In this document: in pieces, positions 1 through 9,073 of the stretch
Layout of the letters: every line of letters starts with the position of its first letter
Position numbering within the stretch: the first letter of the stretch is position 1
Assembly (NCBI GenBank): GCA_965228045.1
Contig: OZ245789.1
Coordinates: 4,779,618 to 4,843,617, forward strand
From: JANQEU01 sp965228045
GTDB taxonomy: Bacteria > Bacteroidota > Bacteroidia > Cytophagales > Cyclobacteriaceae
Length of the DNA: 64,000 nt
Reading direction: 5' to 3'
Position numbers and translations under genes: made by a program
The notes under the pieces: generated by a model
Seen by the model: the letters and a program-made list of their open reading frames with translations, nothing else
Database searches by the model: none
Told to the model about the DNA's origin: nothing

Positions 1-351
1 AATTTTATAATCAGGTAAGAGCCTGATATCCGGAAAGTGTGAGTTCTGTTGAACGGCACCATTAAAAATTGACCCTGAGATGTCTCCAAACCCTATATCA
101 AAATGAATCAGTTCATCTGAGGGTACTGACTTTAAAAGCCAATTATCAATTTCCGCAATGCCAGTTTCTTGAAAAATATGTGTGCCGAAATCAAAATATA
201 AGGACTCTTCCTGATAGAATTTTCCTTTCAATAACCCGCCTAGTTCCTTACTCTTCTCAATAATGGTAATCTGTGCTTCCGGATTATTTGATTTAATTGC
301 TTTTGCAGCTATAATTCCTGCCAATCCACCTCCCACAATTAATGCTTTCAT
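1..351 (-). CDS. FAD/NAD-binding flavoprotein, amine-oxidase-like (3' part missing)
   Basis: Only the first 117 codons are present; the gene runs off the left edge. The protein opens with a beta strand and a dinucleotide-binding GGGLAG motif at residues 7-12, followed by Glu32 at the end of the second strand and an ELGG turn at 36-39. This is the pattern of FAD-binding oxidoreductases of the amine oxidase / protoporphyrinogen oxidase / UDP-galactopyranose mutase type. A FDFGTH motif follows, also typical of that group. Its ATG overlaps the stop of the upstream methyltransferase gene by four bases (ATGA), so it belongs to the polysaccharide operon. A sugar mutase or flavin-dependent sugar-modifying role is an inference from context; the substrate cannot be told from this fragment. 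Confidence 0.65.
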   Translation of the reverse strand, partial: MKALIVGGGLAGIIAAKAIKSNNPEAQITIIEKSKELGGLLKGKFYQEESLYFDFGTHIFQETGIAEIDNWLLKSVPSDELIHFDIGFGDISGSIFNGAVQQNSHFPDIRLLPDYKI

Positions 352-1016
352 TTTGACTCCTGATTCGCGTCCACATCAAACATATTTTCAGGGCGCTTAA
401 TGCTACCATTTTTCCAAGCCACCAAAGTCATTTCATAAGGCAATAAATCATGACGAAATAAAAATCTTTGTGTCATATTCTTGGAACAATAGTTTCCAAT
501 CTCCGACATAGAAAAATGCTGAGCACCTGATTGCTGAAAGTCCACAAACTCACTAAGAAAATCACACACCAGAGCTACTCTAGCTAACTCGAATAAGCCT
601 TTTACTCTCCCTAGAGCGTATTTTTTTGATGTCTTTTCATCAGCATGGGTTGCAAGGTTGAATACCCCTGAAGAGAAAACGAGGTCGAACGGCCCCTTAA
701 TACTATCCTCGGGATTGATACAAATAAAGTTCCCTTGACTTCCAAATTTTTTTTGGCATGCATCAATAAATTCCGGCATAATGTCAACTCCGGTGTATTG
801 AAATTTAAATTTCTTGTGATTCAAGTATTCGAAGAAATAGCCAAGACCACAACCATAATCTAAGATCTTTACCGGTGTTTCAGAAACTAAAGGGTCTATT
901 GCCCGAAATCTTAATTCGCTTTTGCCCTTCGGGGTTAATAATGAGGCTGGAGAATCCCCATGTTTCCTGAAACTTGCTCTATAACTATTTCTTATCTCGT
1001 TGAAATTGTTAGTCAC
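348..1016 (-). CDS. class I SAM-dependent methyltransferase
   Basis: A 222-residue protein with a clear SAM-binding motif I (LDYGCGLGYF, residues 52-61), an acidic residue after strand 2 (VDIM, Asp78) and a motif IV-like stretch FDLVFSSGVFN at 110-120. It has no signal peptide or membrane segment, so it is cytosolic. The start is GTG, four bases after the stop of the upstream acyltransferase-like gene, and no other start lies nearby. Its 3' end overlaps the next gene by four bases. In a polysaccharide locus it most likely methylates a sugar or nucleotide sugar, but the acceptor cannot be read from the sequence. Confidence 0.75.
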   Translation of the reverse strand: MTNNFNEIRNSYRASFRKHGDSPASLLTPKGKSELRFRAIDPLVSETPVKILDYGCGLGYFFEYLNHKKFKFQYTGVDIMPEFIDACQKKFGSQGNFICINPEDSIKGPFDLVFSSGVFNLATHADEKTSKKYALGRVKGLFELARVALVCDFLSEFVDFQQSGAQHFSMSEIGNYCSKNMTQRFLFRHDLLPYEMTLVAWKNGSIKRPENMFDVDANQESK

Positions 1017-1020
1017 CTCA

Positions 1021-2064
1021 TTAATATTTATGCGTGTAGAAATATGGATGTCGATCGAATAATTTTTGCCGCTCCATCTGCTTTAAATTGCTGTTTAATA
1101 TTTTATTGAAATATCGATAGGTTTTATCCACTGCACCAAATCGACTTTTAAATCTATAAACTCCCTCCTGGCTTCTCCATGTCCCACCCCAATTCCATAA
1201 TTCATAACCTTTGGTCGTTAAATCTTTCATCGCTTCAAATATCAGGTGAGGCAACAATTGTTTGTCTCTATATTCTGGAAGAACAACTGGTGTAAAATAC
1301 TCAACCGTTTTGTTGTACAGGATTACCAATAAAGCACTTGCGAGTTTGTCCTCAAAAAAACCGGTATATAGTAGAGATTTTTCCCCCAAAGGAAACTTGG
1401 AGATTAGGGAATTAAATATCTTCAAAGATTTTGATGTTCCACCCATGCCGGTAATAGACTCATGATGGACATGTTGCAACCATTGCACGTGAGAAAAATT
1501 CTGCGATGTAATGACCACTTGTTTTTGAGATAGTCCTTTTCTTACGGCATTTCGAGTTTTTACATGGAACATTTTAAACAATGCATCCTCAATATCATTG
1601 TTCTTAGTAGGTAAAAATGTGAATTGTCCGATCCGGTCATCTATGCATTCTAATCCAAGCCTATTAATGGAAGTCTTCTCAAGTGGCTGAAAAGGATTTT
1701 CAACAATTGTGATTGAAGCCATTCCTTGCTCAGATTCTCTTTCAAGAACAGTCCGAATTAAATTTTCAGCAATCTCCGAACTATTGTTGTCATTAAATCT
1801 AACTACTGGTCCTCCATGACTGCCGAAAAAAGGTAAAGAGTTCACGATAGATCCAGTTTCTCCATCCTTAGATACACAATAAGGCAATATACCCACGATT
1901 TGGCTTTCGCGGGTGGCTACTGCATATCTCGATTCAATATTTCCTGCAATAGATTGCAGAAAACCAAGATAATCTGGCTCGTAATAAAATAATGGCCCGT
2001 TAAATTCCTTAAGATAAACTCTTATGGATGCAGAATCAATGTTTTCAATCGAATATTGGATCAT
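1021..2064 (-). CDS. FemAB/GNAT-like acyltransferase
   Basis: A 347-residue protein that matches the layout of the FemAB-like, BioF2-like acetyltransferase family: a divergent N-terminal half, a conserved basic patch (HVKTRNAVRKGL, 167-178) and a C-terminal half with the signature NWGGTW...GVYRFKSRFG (291-310). Members found in exopolysaccharide clusters are thought to transfer an acyl or aminoacyl group to a sugar. No signal peptide is seen. The gene starts with ATG 16 bases after asnB and is followed 4 bases later by the methyltransferase, so it is co-transcribed. The exact donor and acceptor are unknown. The family call is firmer than any reaction. Confidence 0.65.
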   Translation of the reverse strand: MIQYSIENIDSASIRVYLKEFNGPLFYYEPDYLGFLQSIAGNIESRYAVATRESQIVGILPYCVSKDGETGSIVNSLPFFGSHGGPVVRFNDNNSSEIAENLIRTVLERESEQGMASITIVENPFQPLEKTSINRLGLECIDDRIGQFTFLPTKNNDIEDALFKMFHVKTRNAVRKGLSQKQVVITSQNFSHVQWLQHVHHESITGMGGTSKSLKIFNSLISKFPLGEKSLLYTGFFEDKLASALLVILYNKTVEYFTPVVLPEYRDKQLLPHLIFEAMKDLTTKGYELWNWGGTWRSQEGVYRFKSRFGAVDKTYRYFNKILNSNLKQMERQKLFDRHPYFYTHKY

Positions 2065-2080
2065 TAAATATCCTGTTTAA

Positions 2081-3958
2081 TCACTTAAGAAAAAGCTTAC
2101 ACCACCATTCAAAATTCATTAAACTCCAAATTAATAGCCTATGATTAATCCGGTGATTAATATGTTCGTCAACTACTTTCTTGATATAATTTGGATTAAT
2201 AAACTCTGATGAGGAAGTTTTTTTACTCAAGAGAAGCTCTTTGACATAACTGGCATTTTCCCCCCTATACCAACTTTCATCAGGAGAAGAAAACCCTTGT
2301 TTTTTTCTATTTGTAACCCTTTCAGGGATCAGTGTGCTCATCGATTTACGTAGTACATTTTTTCCATCTGTAAACTCCCTATATAGATTTTTTTTCGACC
2401 TAAATTCATTCTCATCGATTCGCTTCATCTGTTCCAGTTTCCCTAGTTTATGTCGAACTGGAATTTTCTGAGCGAAATTTACAAGATCATTATCCAAAAA
2501 GGGAAACCTCTCCTCCAATCCATTAGCCATTGCTAGCCGATCTCCTACCAGCAGTAAGCCGGGTAAAAAGGTTTTAATCTCAAAATATAGGCTGTTCTGA
2601 ATATGCTGTTCTGGTGAATCATATTTCAATTTATCATTGAAAGTAAAAACTCTCTCAAAGACCTTTCTGGGTTCGTCAATGTCAATCTGGTTATAGACCA
2701 TCGGATTAAACAATTGCGTCTTGTCATCATCTGATACAAGTCTTTGCCAAAATCCATAGTACTGATTGAAAAAGTCACTCTGAGAAACACTATCAAAAAT
2801 TCTGTAGTATCTCCATGGGTATCCGCCATATAGTTCATCTCCACCAGTCCCCTGTAGGCAAACCTTGACAAACTTTGAGGCCAAGCGAGATATATAATAA
2901 TTGGAATAAGACATACCAACTCTAAGGTCTTCCAGGTGCCAAACTACTTTGGGAAGGGACCATCGAATGTCTCCAGCATTCATGACCTGCTCGAATTGTT
3001 CCGTTTTGAAGTGATTGGCTAACAATTCGGCATCTCTCCGTTCATCGTAATTTGATTCGACTCCCGTCGCTTCGGACATATCAAAACCACATGTAAACGT
3101 AGACAATCGATTTACTTGACTGGAGGCTACAGCTACTATTGAGCCCGAGTCCATTCCACCAGAAAGATATGCCCCAACGGGAACATCGGCTATCATTTGA
3201 CGGGTTACGGCTTGCTCAAAAAGCCGCAACGTTTCATCACGAGCTTCTTCAAAAGTTATATGTTCATCGGGCTGACTAAAATCATAGTCCCACCAGGATC
3301 TGTGTTTTATGCTTCTGGTATTCGAGTCAATTTTGACGGTATTGGCCTGCGGTAAGAGAGTAATGTCTTTGAAAAGAGTATGATAAGAGAATTGGTTTTG
3401 AAATGTGAAGTACTCGCTAAGAGCCGAATAATCCAAGTCAATACTATAACCCGGATGTTTGATTATGGCTTTAATTTCAGAAGCGAAGGTAATTGTCCTA
3501 CCATTAAACCAATAATACAGTGGCTTCACGCCGTACCTATCTCTACTTAGATAAAGTGCTTGTTCCTCGGTGTTCCAAGCCGCTATTGCAAACATTCCGT
3601 TGAAACGTTCAATTATGCTTGGTCCATATGCTGAAAGACCTTCTACAATAACTTCGGTATCTGTAGTGGAAACAAAATAGTGACCTTTTGATTTCAATTC
3701 CTGTTTTATCTCAAGGAAGTTATAAATACATCCATTGAATACAACTACCCACTTTCCATCTTTTGATGTCATCGGTTGAGCACCTTTTTTGCTTACATCC
3801 AATATTGCTAACCTTCTATGTCCTAAAGCGATATGGTCCTTAACATAAAAGCCTTCATCATCAGGTCCCCTGTGGGATAACTCATTTGTCATGTCGACTA
3901 ATTGAGATAACAGGAAAGGTTTTCTATTCAGGTTAAAAACTCCAACAATTCCACACAT
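2081..3958 (-). CDS. asnB: asparagine synthase-like glutamine amidotransferase
   Basis: A 625-residue two-domain amidotransferase. The N-terminal class II glutaminase domain (about 1-215) has the nucleophile Cys2 (MCGIVG), the RR pair at 48-49, and Asp100. The C-terminal synthetase domain has the ATP PP-loop SGGMDS at 266-271. In free asparagine synthases the glutamine-pocket motif is usually NGEIYN; here it reads NGCIYN, with Cys77 in place of Glu. Proteins of this family in surface-glycan loci often amidate a uronic acid or sugar acid instead of making free asparagine. That fits this cluster, which makes UDP-GlcA, UDP-GalA-type and diacetamido-uronate precursors. The start is ATG; the aminotransferase gene ends six bases upstream. 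Confidence 0.85.
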   Translation of the reverse strand: MCGIVGVFNLNRKPFLLSQLVDMTNELSHRGPDDEGFYVKDHIALGHRRLAILDVSKKGAQPMTSKDGKWVVVFNGCIYNFLEIKQELKSKGHYFVSTTDTEVIVEGLSAYGPSIIERFNGMFAIAAWNTEEQALYLSRDRYGVKPLYYWFNGRTITFASEIKAIIKHPGYSIDLDYSALSEYFTFQNQFSYHTLFKDITLLPQANTVKIDSNTRSIKHRSWWDYDFSQPDEHITFEEARDETLRLFEQAVTRQMIADVPVGAYLSGGMDSGSIVAVASSQVNRLSTFTCGFDMSEATGVESNYDERRDAELLANHFKTEQFEQVMNAGDIRWSLPKVVWHLEDLRVGMSYSNYYISRLASKFVKVCLQGTGGDELYGGYPWRYYRIFDSVSQSDFFNQYYGFWQRLVSDDDKTQLFNPMVYNQIDIDEPRKVFERVFTFNDKLKYDSPEQHIQNSLYFEIKTFLPGLLLVGDRLAMANGLEERFPFLDNDLVNFAQKIPVRHKLGKLEQMKRIDENEFRSKKNLYREFTDGKNVLRKSMSTLIPERVTNRKKQGFSSPDESWYRGENASYVKELLLSKKTSSSEFINPNYIKKVVDEHINHRINHRLLIWSLMNFEWWCKLFLK

Positions 3959-3964
3959 GAGTGA

Positions 3965-5113
3965 TCAGATACTTTTAATGGCGTTAATTACATATTCGTA
4001 ATCTTCTTCTACCATACGGTTATGCAGTGGAATTGCCATAGAACAGTTATTTGCAGATTCCGCTCCGGGGAAATCAGTTGGCTTAAGCTTGTAGAGATCT
4101 ACATAATATTTGAGCATGTGTACGGCATGTGTGCCAGGTCGAGTGGAAACTCCGTTTATTTGAAGGGTTTTCATAATCTCGTTTCGGCTGAAAGGTGCTA
4201 AGCTTTCATCCACAAATGCTACATAAGACTGCCATCCGTGCTTATAGTCGTCGGAATGTGTTGGCAATTTTAACCACTCAATTTCCCCCAATTCCTCTTG
4301 ATAATAGGATGCCCACTTTTTCCTCTCGTCTATGAAAATATCCAATTTTTTTAGCTGAATAACGCCAACAGCCCCCTGTAAGTCGGTCATCCTATAGTTG
4401 AAACCCATCATATTAAATTCAGGGAGTATATAAGGCTGAGGGCCATGGTGTCTCTGTTCTTCCGATATCGAAGCTCCATGATTGCGGAGCATACGTACTT
4501 TCTCAGCTAAATGATCGTCATTGGTGGTCACCATCCCTCCTTCACCAGTGGTTATTGATTTTCTTGGGTGAAAAGAAAAACATCCAATAGTACCAAGTCC
4601 ACCAGCGGGTTGTTCCCTGAAAGCGGCTCCTGCTGCACAGGCTCCATCTTCCACTAAAGGAATGGATCCGGCAATCTCTTTAATTGTATCCATTTCGGCG
4701 CAAAGTCCAAAAAGATGAACTGGGATAATTGCTTTAGTTTTGGAAGTAAGTCGCCTTTTTAAATCTCTCGGATCTAAGTTGAACGTGTTTGGATCAATAT
4801 CCACAAAAACTACCTTTGCCCCGCAATAAAGTACAACATTGGCTGTGGATACCCAAGTAAATGCTGGAACAATTACTTCATCACCCTGCTTGATATCTAA
4901 TGCAACAAGAGCAAGGTGCAAAGCTGTAGTGGCACTTGTTACTGCAATGGCATGTTTGACCTTATGCCGCTTTGCAAACAAATCTTCAAATTCACGTACT
5001 CTTGGTCCGGAAGTCAGCCACCCCGTAATCAGCGGTTCTTTAATTGCTTCCCATTCCTCCAGGCCCGTTACAGGTAAAGAAATTGGAATATTTCGTTTAG
5101 ATTTTAATGTCAT
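3965..5113 (-). CDS. DegT/DnrJ/EryC1/StrS sugar aminotransferase
   Basis: A 382-residue PLP enzyme of the nucleotide-sugar aminotransferase family. The Schiff-base lysine is Lys185 in FHPRKSITTGEGG, and Asp156 in VEDGA would pair with the pyridine nitrogen of PLP. A PAFTWVST cofactor loop lies at 83-90 and PVHLFG at 131-136. Such enzymes convert keto-sugars bound to UDP, GDP or dTDP into amino sugars. The gene lies directly downstream of an NAD-dependent epimerase/dehydratase (18-base gap), which could supply the keto substrate. It is distinct from the WbpE-like aminotransferase at 10986-12131 (different active-site context, PSKNLG), so the glycan probably contains a second amino sugar. The precise substrate is unknown. 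Confidence 0.88.
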   Translation of the reverse strand: MTLKSKRNIPISLPVTGLEEWEAIKEPLITGWLTSGPRVREFEDLFAKRHKVKHAIAVTSATTALHLALVALDIKQGDEVIVPAFTWVSTANVVLYCGAKVVFVDIDPNTFNLDPRDLKRRLTSKTKAIIPVHLFGLCAEMDTIKEIAGSIPLVEDGACAAGAAFREQPAGGLGTIGCFSFHPRKSITTGEGGMVTTNDDHLAEKVRMLRNHGASISEEQRHHGPQPYILPEFNMMGFNYRMTDLQGAVGVIQLKKLDIFIDERKKWASYYQEELGEIEWLKLPTHSDDYKHGWQSYVAFVDESLAPFSRNEIMKTLQINGVSTRPGTHAVHMLKYYVDLYKLKPTDFPGAESANNCSMAIPLHNRMVEEDYEYVINAIKSI

Positions 5114-5131
5114 ATTTACATAGATAAGTTT

Positions 5132-6112
5132 TTAAGATTTATCTAATCCAGTTTTAATCCTCCAATCAATTAACTTCTGCAGACCTTCTTTCAAATTATA
5201 TTTGTACTTGAATCCTAGTTCTTTTTCCGCTTTCTCCCTTGAACCTATTCGATTCTGAACAAGGGCTCTGGCATCATCTGCAGAATATGGCTTATAAGTA
5301 ACCTGGAGACTTGAGTTCTTCAACTCAAGAATTAGGTCACAAAGTTCTTTAATTGACGTTTGTACTTCGGTCCCTACATTGTACATCCCAAATTCTGTTT
5401 CGCTTTTTAATGCGGCAACATTACACTGGGCCACGTCTTCTACATATATAAAGTCATAGGCTTGACTTCCATCGCCATTGATAACGGGAGCCTCATTTGC
5501 TTCGATTTTATTCAACATAATAGGTACAACTCCTGTATAAGCAGCCGTCTGATCCTGATGGGGTCCATATACGTTCATGTATCTTAAGCCAATTACTTGT
5601 AAGCCATACCGATCGTTAAAAGCCGTGGCCATGGCCTCACCAGCTATTTTAGTTGCTCCATAGAAATTCTTATTATTAAATGGATGACTTTCTCTCATTG
5701 GAAGTTCCACTGCATCTCCATAAACTGATGCAGAGGACGACCATATCAGTTTCTTAATATTGTTATTAACACAAGCTTCTAGAACATTGAATGTTCCAGC
5801 GATATTCACGTCAAATGCTGTTCGCGGAAAGTCCTTGCAATGAAGTAGCCACATCGCTGCGAGACAGATAACGTAATCTTTACCTTTCATAGCAGCATTT
5901 AAAATGTCCGTCTCCCTTACGTCGCCTCCTACCGGAAAGATTCGGCACCTTGGATCATTCAACTGATCTTTTAGGTATTCGTGCTTCCCTCTTGCGAAGT
6001 TGTCATAAACCACAACTTCGTCGACATCCTCTTTGAGGAGTTCAGACACAACAAAACTTCCAATAAAACCCGCTCCTCCAATAACGAGAACCTTTGAATT
6101 TTCGAGATCCAT
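5132..6112 (-). CDS. NAD-dependent nucleotide-sugar epimerase/dehydratase
   Basis: A 326-residue extended short-chain dehydrogenase. The Rossmann motif GGAGFIG is at 12-18 and the catalytic pair Tyr151/Lys155 lies in YGATK. The RYMNVYGPHQDQ stretch is typical of UDP-sugar epimerases and dehydratases. No signal peptide or membrane segment is present. It sits between the ABC exporter ATPase (3-base gap upstream) and the sugar aminotransferase downstream, suggesting a two-step keto-sugar then amino-sugar route. It is not one of the hallmark subtypes seen further right (UXS, RfbB, Gmd, GlcA 4-epimerase), so a specific reaction is not assigned. Confidence 0.85.
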   Translation of the reverse strand: MDLENSKVLVIGGAGFIGSFVVSELLKEDVDEVVVYDNFARGKHEYLKDQLNDPRCRIFPVGGDVRETDILNAAMKGKDYVICLAAMWLLHCKDFPRTAFDVNIAGTFNVLEACVNNNIKKLIWSSSASVYGDAVELPMRESHPFNNKNFYGATKIAGEAMATAFNDRYGLQVIGLRYMNVYGPHQDQTAAYTGVVPIMLNKIEANEAPVINGDGSQAYDFIYVEDVAQCNVAALKSETEFGMYNVGTEVQTSIKELCDLILELKNSSLQVTYKPYSADDARALVQNRIGSREKAEKELGFKYKYNLKEGLQKLIDWRIKTGLDKS

Positions 6113-6115
6113 GAA

Positions 6116-7405
6116 CTATTCTATTTTACTAATTTTCCAATTTGATTTTGCATGGACGAAACCGTGCACAGTACCCCACGGGTAGTCTAATCCCTTAAAA
6201 TTTGATTCTTTCGATACATTGAACTGCATAAAGTTCTCAACGTAATCTATATCCGCACCCGAATGAAAATGGGAGATTGAAAGGCCAAATGAATACCTTC
6301 CGGGCATCAGGTTTTCGTCAATTTCCACTATTACCTCATACAGGCCTTTTTCGATAGCTAGTGATTTAAACAGATCACTTTGACTATTTAGTACAATTTT
6401 TTCTCCAAATACATTCAATATATATAGCGAGATATTGGCGTCAGGCACATCCTCAAATACCTCTAATGTTAAACGCACGATCAAGGTTTCATGAAAGTAG
6501 AAATCGATTTTTGGTGTCATATCTGTTCCAGATACCACCAGATTCTTGAATTTTGCTTCGCCAGTCCCATGCAGTCTCGAGTCATCTGTTATTTGACTAT
6601 CTATTGTATCCCCTGCCGAGGCTACACTAAGATACTGTGAAATGATACTACCAGTCTCATCATAGTCTATCAATTCTCCATCTTTTAAGTAAACAGACTT
6701 TGTACAAAGTGATCGAATGGACGCCATGTTATGACTAACAAAGATGATAGTCCTTCCTTCATTGGTAACATCCTGCATTTTGCCAATACATTTTTTTTGA
6801 AAATCCGCATCTCCTACTGCAAGTACCTCATCGACTACTAATATTTCTGGTTCCAGATGAGCAGCTACAGAAAAAGCAAGTCTAACATACATGCCGCTAC
6901 TATATCTTTTAACAGGTGTGTCAATATATCTTTGAACTCCTGAAAATTGGACAATTTCATCATACTTTCTTTTGATCTCATTTTTCGTCATTCCTAAAAT
7001 TGCTCCATTCAAAAAGATATTTTCTTTACCGGTCAATTCCGGATGAAAGCCAGTACCGACTTCCAAGAGGCTGGCTATTCGGCCCTTGACCTTTACCTTA
7101 CCAGATGTTGGACTGGTAACCTGGGAAAGTATCTTAAGCAGGGTACTTTTACCTGCTCCGTTCCTTCCAATAATCCCAACAGAATCTCCATGATTGATGT
7201 CAAATGATATATCTCTCAGACTCCACACTATATCACTTTGGCCCTTCACTGACCTATCGTTTGTTTCACCTACTCTTAAAAATGGGTCTTCTTTTCCCCT
7301 CATATTTGCCCACAATCGTTCTAGGTCTTTGCTCAAGGTTCCGGTACTAAATTGACCAATTTGGTAAGCTTTCGATAGGTTTTCAATTTTTATAGCCGTG
7401 CTCAT
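6116..7405 (-). CDS. wzt: ABC polysaccharide exporter, ATP-binding subunit with carbohydrate-binding tail
   Basis: A 429-residue ATPase. Walker A is GRNGAGKS (80-87), the signature YSSGMYVRL is at 168-176, Walker B ILVVDEVLAVGD at 188-199 and the H-loop His225. The LEVGTGFHPELTG stretch (114-126) is the hallmark of the Wzt/TagH/KpsT polysaccharide-export subfamily. Residues from about 260 to 429 form an extra beta-rich domain like the Wzt C-terminal domain, which in O-antigen exporters recognises the finished glycan end before transport. The start codon shares one base with the stop of the permease gene (TAATG), so the two subunits are translationally coupled. Confidence 0.92.
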   Translation of the reverse strand: MSTAIKIENLSKAYQIGQFSTGTLSKDLERLWANMRGKEDPFLRVGETNDRSVKGQSDIVWSLRDISFDINHGDSVGIIGRNGAGKSTLLKILSQVTSPTSGKVKVKGRIASLLEVGTGFHPELTGKENIFLNGAILGMTKNEIKRKYDEIVQFSGVQRYIDTPVKRYSSGMYVRLAFSVAAHLEPEILVVDEVLAVGDADFQKKCIGKMQDVTNEGRTIIFVSHNMASIRSLCTKSVYLKDGELIDYDETGSIISQYLSVASAGDTIDSQITDDSRLHGTGEAKFKNLVVSGTDMTPKIDFYFHETLIVRLTLEVFEDVPDANISLYILNVFGEKIVLNSQSDLFKSLAIEKGLYEVIVEIDENLMPGRYSFGLSISHFHSGADIDYVENFMQFNVSKESNFKGLDYPWGTVHGFVHAKSNWKISKIE

Positions 7406-8259
7406 TATACCGTATCTACAAATGTTTTCTCAACTCTATTAAAGACAACTACACCTATAATCAAAATAATTGCCGTTACTCCGCCACTGTAAGTCAAAGC
7501 CTCCGCATCAAACACTCCCTCTCCAAACAAACCTTTTCTTATCCCCTCAATCAAAAAAGACAAAGGATTTGCGGCCACAAGTGTGTATATGTTTCCGGAA
7601 ACACTACTTAGTGGATATACTACGGATGTAGTATACATTAATAGTTGAATACTAAAATTGACCAACAATGCCAGATCCCTGTATTTTGTAGTCAGTGCTG
7701 ACACCACCAGACCTAATCCCAACCCTAAAGCTGCCATGATGGCTATCAATAATGGTAGAATCAATATGTAAACTGTGACGTTCGGTACCCAACCACCTGC
7801 TATAAAATATATGTAAATTATTCCAAGTAATATACACTGAACTCCAAATCGTACTAGGTTTGAAATCACAATGCTTATCGGCATAATAATACGTGGGAAG
7901 TATACTTTTCCGAAAATTCCGGTATTATCTGTAAACACCGTTGATGTTTTTCTCAAACAATCGGAAAAATATGTCCAAGCAGTAATTCCAGTTAGGTAAA
8001 ATAATGGCTGAGGAATACCATCTGTTGATAAACCCGCTAAGTTTCCAAAAACGAAAACATAAACTGCCATTGTAAAAAGAGGTTGAATAAAAAACCAAAT
8101 GGGCCCAAGGATCGTCTGCTTGTAAAAGGAAATGAAATCTCTTTTTACGAACATCACTAACAAGTCTCTGTATTTCCAAATTTGATCTAATCTGAGATCA
8201 AAAAGACTGTTTTTCGGAAGGATAACTAAGTCCCAGTCGTTTTCGTTTGAAGCTTTCAT
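7405..8259 (-). CDS. wzm: ABC-2 type polysaccharide exporter permease
   Basis: A 284-residue inner-membrane protein with about six hydrophobic segments and the ABC-2 signature (RDFISFYKQTILGPIWFFIQ, about 40-59), typical of Wzm/TagG/KpsM permeases. With the Wzt-like ATPase immediately downstream it would move a lipid-linked glycan across the inner membrane. This places the locus in the ABC-transporter-dependent class and not the Wzx/Wzy class. ATG start; the upstream regulator gene ends 35 bases away. Confidence 0.92.
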   Translation of the reverse strand: MKASNENDWDLVILPKNSLFDLRLDQIWKYRDLLVMFVKRDFISFYKQTILGPIWFFIQPLFTMAVYVFVFGNLAGLSTDGIPQPLFYLTGITAWTYFSDCLRKTSTVFTDNTGIFGKVYFPRIIMPISIVISNLVRFGVQCILLGIIYIYFIAGGWVPNVTVYILILPLLIAIMAALGLGLGLVVSALTTKYRDLALLVNFSIQLLMYTTSVVYPLSSVSGNIYTLVAANPLSFLIEGIRKGLFGEGVFDAEALTYSGGVTAIILIIGVVVFNRVEKTFVDTV

Positions 8260-8294
8260 ATCATTAAATAGAATGAACTTTTCTAATTAAAATA

Positions 8295-8840
8295 TTATTC
8301 TATGTTATCAGGTTTAAGGTACAAGAGGATCCCAGAACTTAATCGAAGCTTCTTTTCAAAATCAGGAAACTCCTCTGGCCTCAGAACCAAGGTTCGGATC
8401 TTGCGATGTATTAAAACTTCAGCTTTTTCAATAAGTTGATCCAAAAATCGTCTGTCAACATTACCAAGTATAACAAGATCAATCAAACCCGAATCCTTCC
8501 CCAAAGAATAATCCCCTACTACCCATGCGCCCTGAAGATCCCCGAGTTTCATAATTACCTGATCTACAAGACTATCTAATCCAAGATACTTGGAAACAAT
8601 ACCGGTTATCTCGGGAAAAAGTGGGTGACTTTTATTCGCTTTATAAACAATAGTATTCCCTTGAGTTTTGCTTTCCAGAAAACCTGCTTTAGAAAGTCGA
8701 TTTAATTCCACTCTCACTGCATTCGAAGATTCACCAAATTCTTCCGCCAGGTTTCGTAAATAACCTTGTGTGTTAGCATTGCTAAAAAACTTTAATAGCA
8801 ATTTCAGACGGGTTTTGGATGTGATTAGTGTGTCAAGCAC
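8295..8840 (-). CDS. winged-helix regulator with nucleotidyltransferase-like C-terminal domain
   Basis: A 181-residue protein. Residues 5-70 form a winged helix like ArsR/MarR-type regulators (recognition helix around SSNAVRVELNRLSKAGFLE, 38-56). Residues 100-160 resemble a minimal nucleotidyltransferase fold (VGDYSLGKDSGLIDLVILG, 108-126), but only one of the expected catalytic acids, Asp121, is obvious. The start is GTG. It stands between the UpxY gene and the exporter, with about 230 bases of untranslated DNA upstream. Similar small regulators are familiar in Bacteroidota exopolysaccharide loci, but their ligand is unknown. A role in controlling the exporter half of this locus is inferred from position. 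Confidence 0.6.
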   Translation of the reverse strand: MLDTLITSKTRLKLLLKFFSNANTQGYLRNLAEEFGESSNAVRVELNRLSKAGFLESKTQGNTIVYKANKSHPLFPEITGIVSKYLGLDSLVDQVIMKLGDLQGAWVVGDYSLGKDSGLIDLVILGNVDRRFLDQLIEKAEVLIHRKIRTLVLRPEEFPDFEKKLRLSSGILLYLKPDNIE

Positions 8841-9073
8841 GTAAGATCGAAACTTTATTTTGCTGACTGAAGCATTTAGTCCACTTTATGTACACCAAGG
8901 TCCAGGACTTATTTGAGAACTAATTCAAGAAATATTTAAAATCCAATTTTCCGGATGTTGCATCTACTTTACAGCTCCGCCCTTTCAGTCCCATTATGGA
9001 CTTAGCCAATTAAAAGTAAATAACCATTTATCAGACCCTTAAAATGTAGGTGAGTGAAAATCAATACACATGA
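8841..9073 (-). other. intergenic leader region between upxY and the winged-helix gene
   Basis: About 230 bases without a credible gene on either strand. It is AT-rich, and no exact TAnnTTTG -7 element or strong hairpin was found. It could be the leader for the exporter half of the operon. I see no convincing terminator, so read-through from upxY is possible. Confidence 0.4.
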
